DNA of 64,000 nucleotides from Methylocystis sp. SC2. Lineage in GTDB: Bacteria > Pseudomonadota > Alphaproteobacteria > Rhizobiales > Beijerinckiaceae. The stretch is from positions 3,318,501 to 3,382,500 of the forward strand of contig NC_018485.1 of NCBI RefSeq assembly GCF_000304315.1. Direction: 5' to 3'. Both the position numbers and the translations under genes were made by a program. Below are positions 63,563-64,000 of the stretch, piece by piece. Numbering within the stretch: position 1 is the first letter of the stretch; every line of letters starts with the position of its first letter. Below the pieces are notes generated by a model that made no database searches, was not told the origin of the DNA, and saw nothing but the letters and a program-made list of their open reading frames with translations.

Positions 63563-64000
63563 ATGCTCGTCAACGCCAAATATGAACTCCAGCCATTCGA
63601 CGCCGTTGAAGCGCTGCTGCGCCAGCCCGAGGACGCTGGGCATCCGCGCACGCTCGTCGTTTTCGTGGGCCGCGATCTCGCCATGGGCGAGCGCGCCGCC
63701 AGCGTGCTCAAGGATGCGGCCGCGCATCTTTCGCGCGCCGCCGCGGCGGCGAAATTCAAAGGCAAGTCGGGAACGTCGCTCGAGATTCTGGCGGCGCCCG
63801 GCGCGCCCGCCAGCCGAGTGATACTGATGGGCGTCGGCGTCGGGGACGAGTCCGGGGCGGAGGGCGGCGAAGCCGCCAAGCCCTTCGAGGACTTCTTGGC
63901 GCTTGGCGGACAAACCGCGGCGAAAGTGGGTCCGGGGGCGCGGGCGGTCGTGCTGTTCGACCTGCCGGAAGGGGTTTCCGCCGCTCACGACTCGGTCGGC
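63563..64000 (+). CDS. pepA: Leucyl aminopeptidase (M17), N-terminal part
   Basis: The ORF runs off the window after 146 residues, so only the N-terminal macro-like domain is seen. It starts at the ATG at 63563 after AGAGG. The pattern LVVFVGRDLAMGERAASVLKDAA, then LEILAAPGAPASRVILMGVGVGDE, and a following alternating strand-helix order are typical of PepA/M17 N-domains. The catalytic zinc domain lies outside the window. Divergence from the lptFG-lptD locus is the usual alphaproteobacterial order. Cytosolic peptide turnover is the expected role. Confidence 0.85.
   Translation, partial: MLVNAKYELQPFDAVEALLRQPEDAGHPRTLVVFVGRDLAMGERAASVLKDAAAHLSRAAAAAKFKGKSGTSLEILAAPGAPASRVILMGVGVGDESGAEGGEAAKPFEDFLALGGQTAAKVGPGARAVVLFDLPEGVSAAHDSVG

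Noticed and set aside
63273..63563. 96-codon ORF ending on the pepA start (TGATG)
   Set aside because: The coupling-like overlap is attractive, but there is no ribosome-binding site, the composition is Arg-rich and no family is recognised.

Overview
The window looks like chromosomal DNA of a type II (alphaproteobacterial) methanotroph of the Methylocystis/Methylosinus kind. The supports are very high GC, alphaproteobacterial core synteny (sdhCDAB, tolQRAB, NDUFA12-DUF2155-aat-accC-accB-aroQ), an octaheme hydroxylamine oxidoreductase with its partner (haoA/haoB), two MxaD-like proteins, a B12-dependent ribonucleotide reductase, a short-chain PHA depolymerase and an ornithine-lipid gene pair. 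The genus is inference; no rRNA or methane monooxygenase gene is present to fix it.

Layout. 0-5.7 kb: the end of an outer-membrane barrel protein, the succinate dehydrogenase operon, a small secreted protein and asd. 5.7-13.5 kb: a CaCA exchanger (apparently frameshifted at its end), lolA, ftsK, a YihY protein, an LprI-like protein and uvrC. 13.7-19.1 kb: chaA, a GST, an IS110/IS1111 element, ung, an unknown membrane protein and a DUF2314 protein. 19.2-23.2 kb: tolQ-tolR-tolA-tolB with no pal or ybgC. 23.4-27.2 kb: a fatty acid desaturase convergent with haoB and haoA. 27.3-34.7 kb: a phosphoesterase, yraN, rsmI, an LppC-type activator, glyS (carrying two in-frame palindromic insertions), a DUF559 nuclease gene bracketed by inverted repeats, and trxB. 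34.8-40 kb: two Gly/Trp-rich secreted paralogues, rlpA, an outer-membrane protein, a GIY-YIG protein and a lower-GC HNH-like gene. 40-44.1 kb: nrdJ with a compact control region (two DnaA boxes and an NrdR-like box) and a small upstream ORF. 44.3-53.6 kb: olsB and olsA, PHA depolymerase plus a CopG regulator, tandem mxaD-like genes plus a beta-propeller, an FAD monooxygenase, and a MAPEG/HxlR divergent pair. 53.7-64 kb: NDUFA12, DUF2155, aat, an MliC-like protein, accC-accB-aroQ, a DsbA-family protein, lptD-lptG and the start of pepA.

The most unusual layer is the repeats. At least six palindromic repeat families occur: A (TCATTCCCG type), B (CCTCATCCTGAGGAG type, nine copies within 33-46 kb), C (GGGGAGGGG type), D and E (in frame inside glyS) and F (between haoA and haoB). 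They affect genes directly. One family B copy supplies the ribosome-binding site of the GIY-YIG gene, others supply the 3' ends of olsA and the DUF559 gene, and family C arms bracket the DUF559 gene and sit on the broken start of a beta-propeller gene. The IS110 element sits exactly at the edge of a family A repeat and has a 3' non-coding segment where IS1111-type elements carry their guide (seeker/bridge) RNA.

No rRNA, tRNA, CRISPR array, prophage or recognisable multi-gene defence island was seen.
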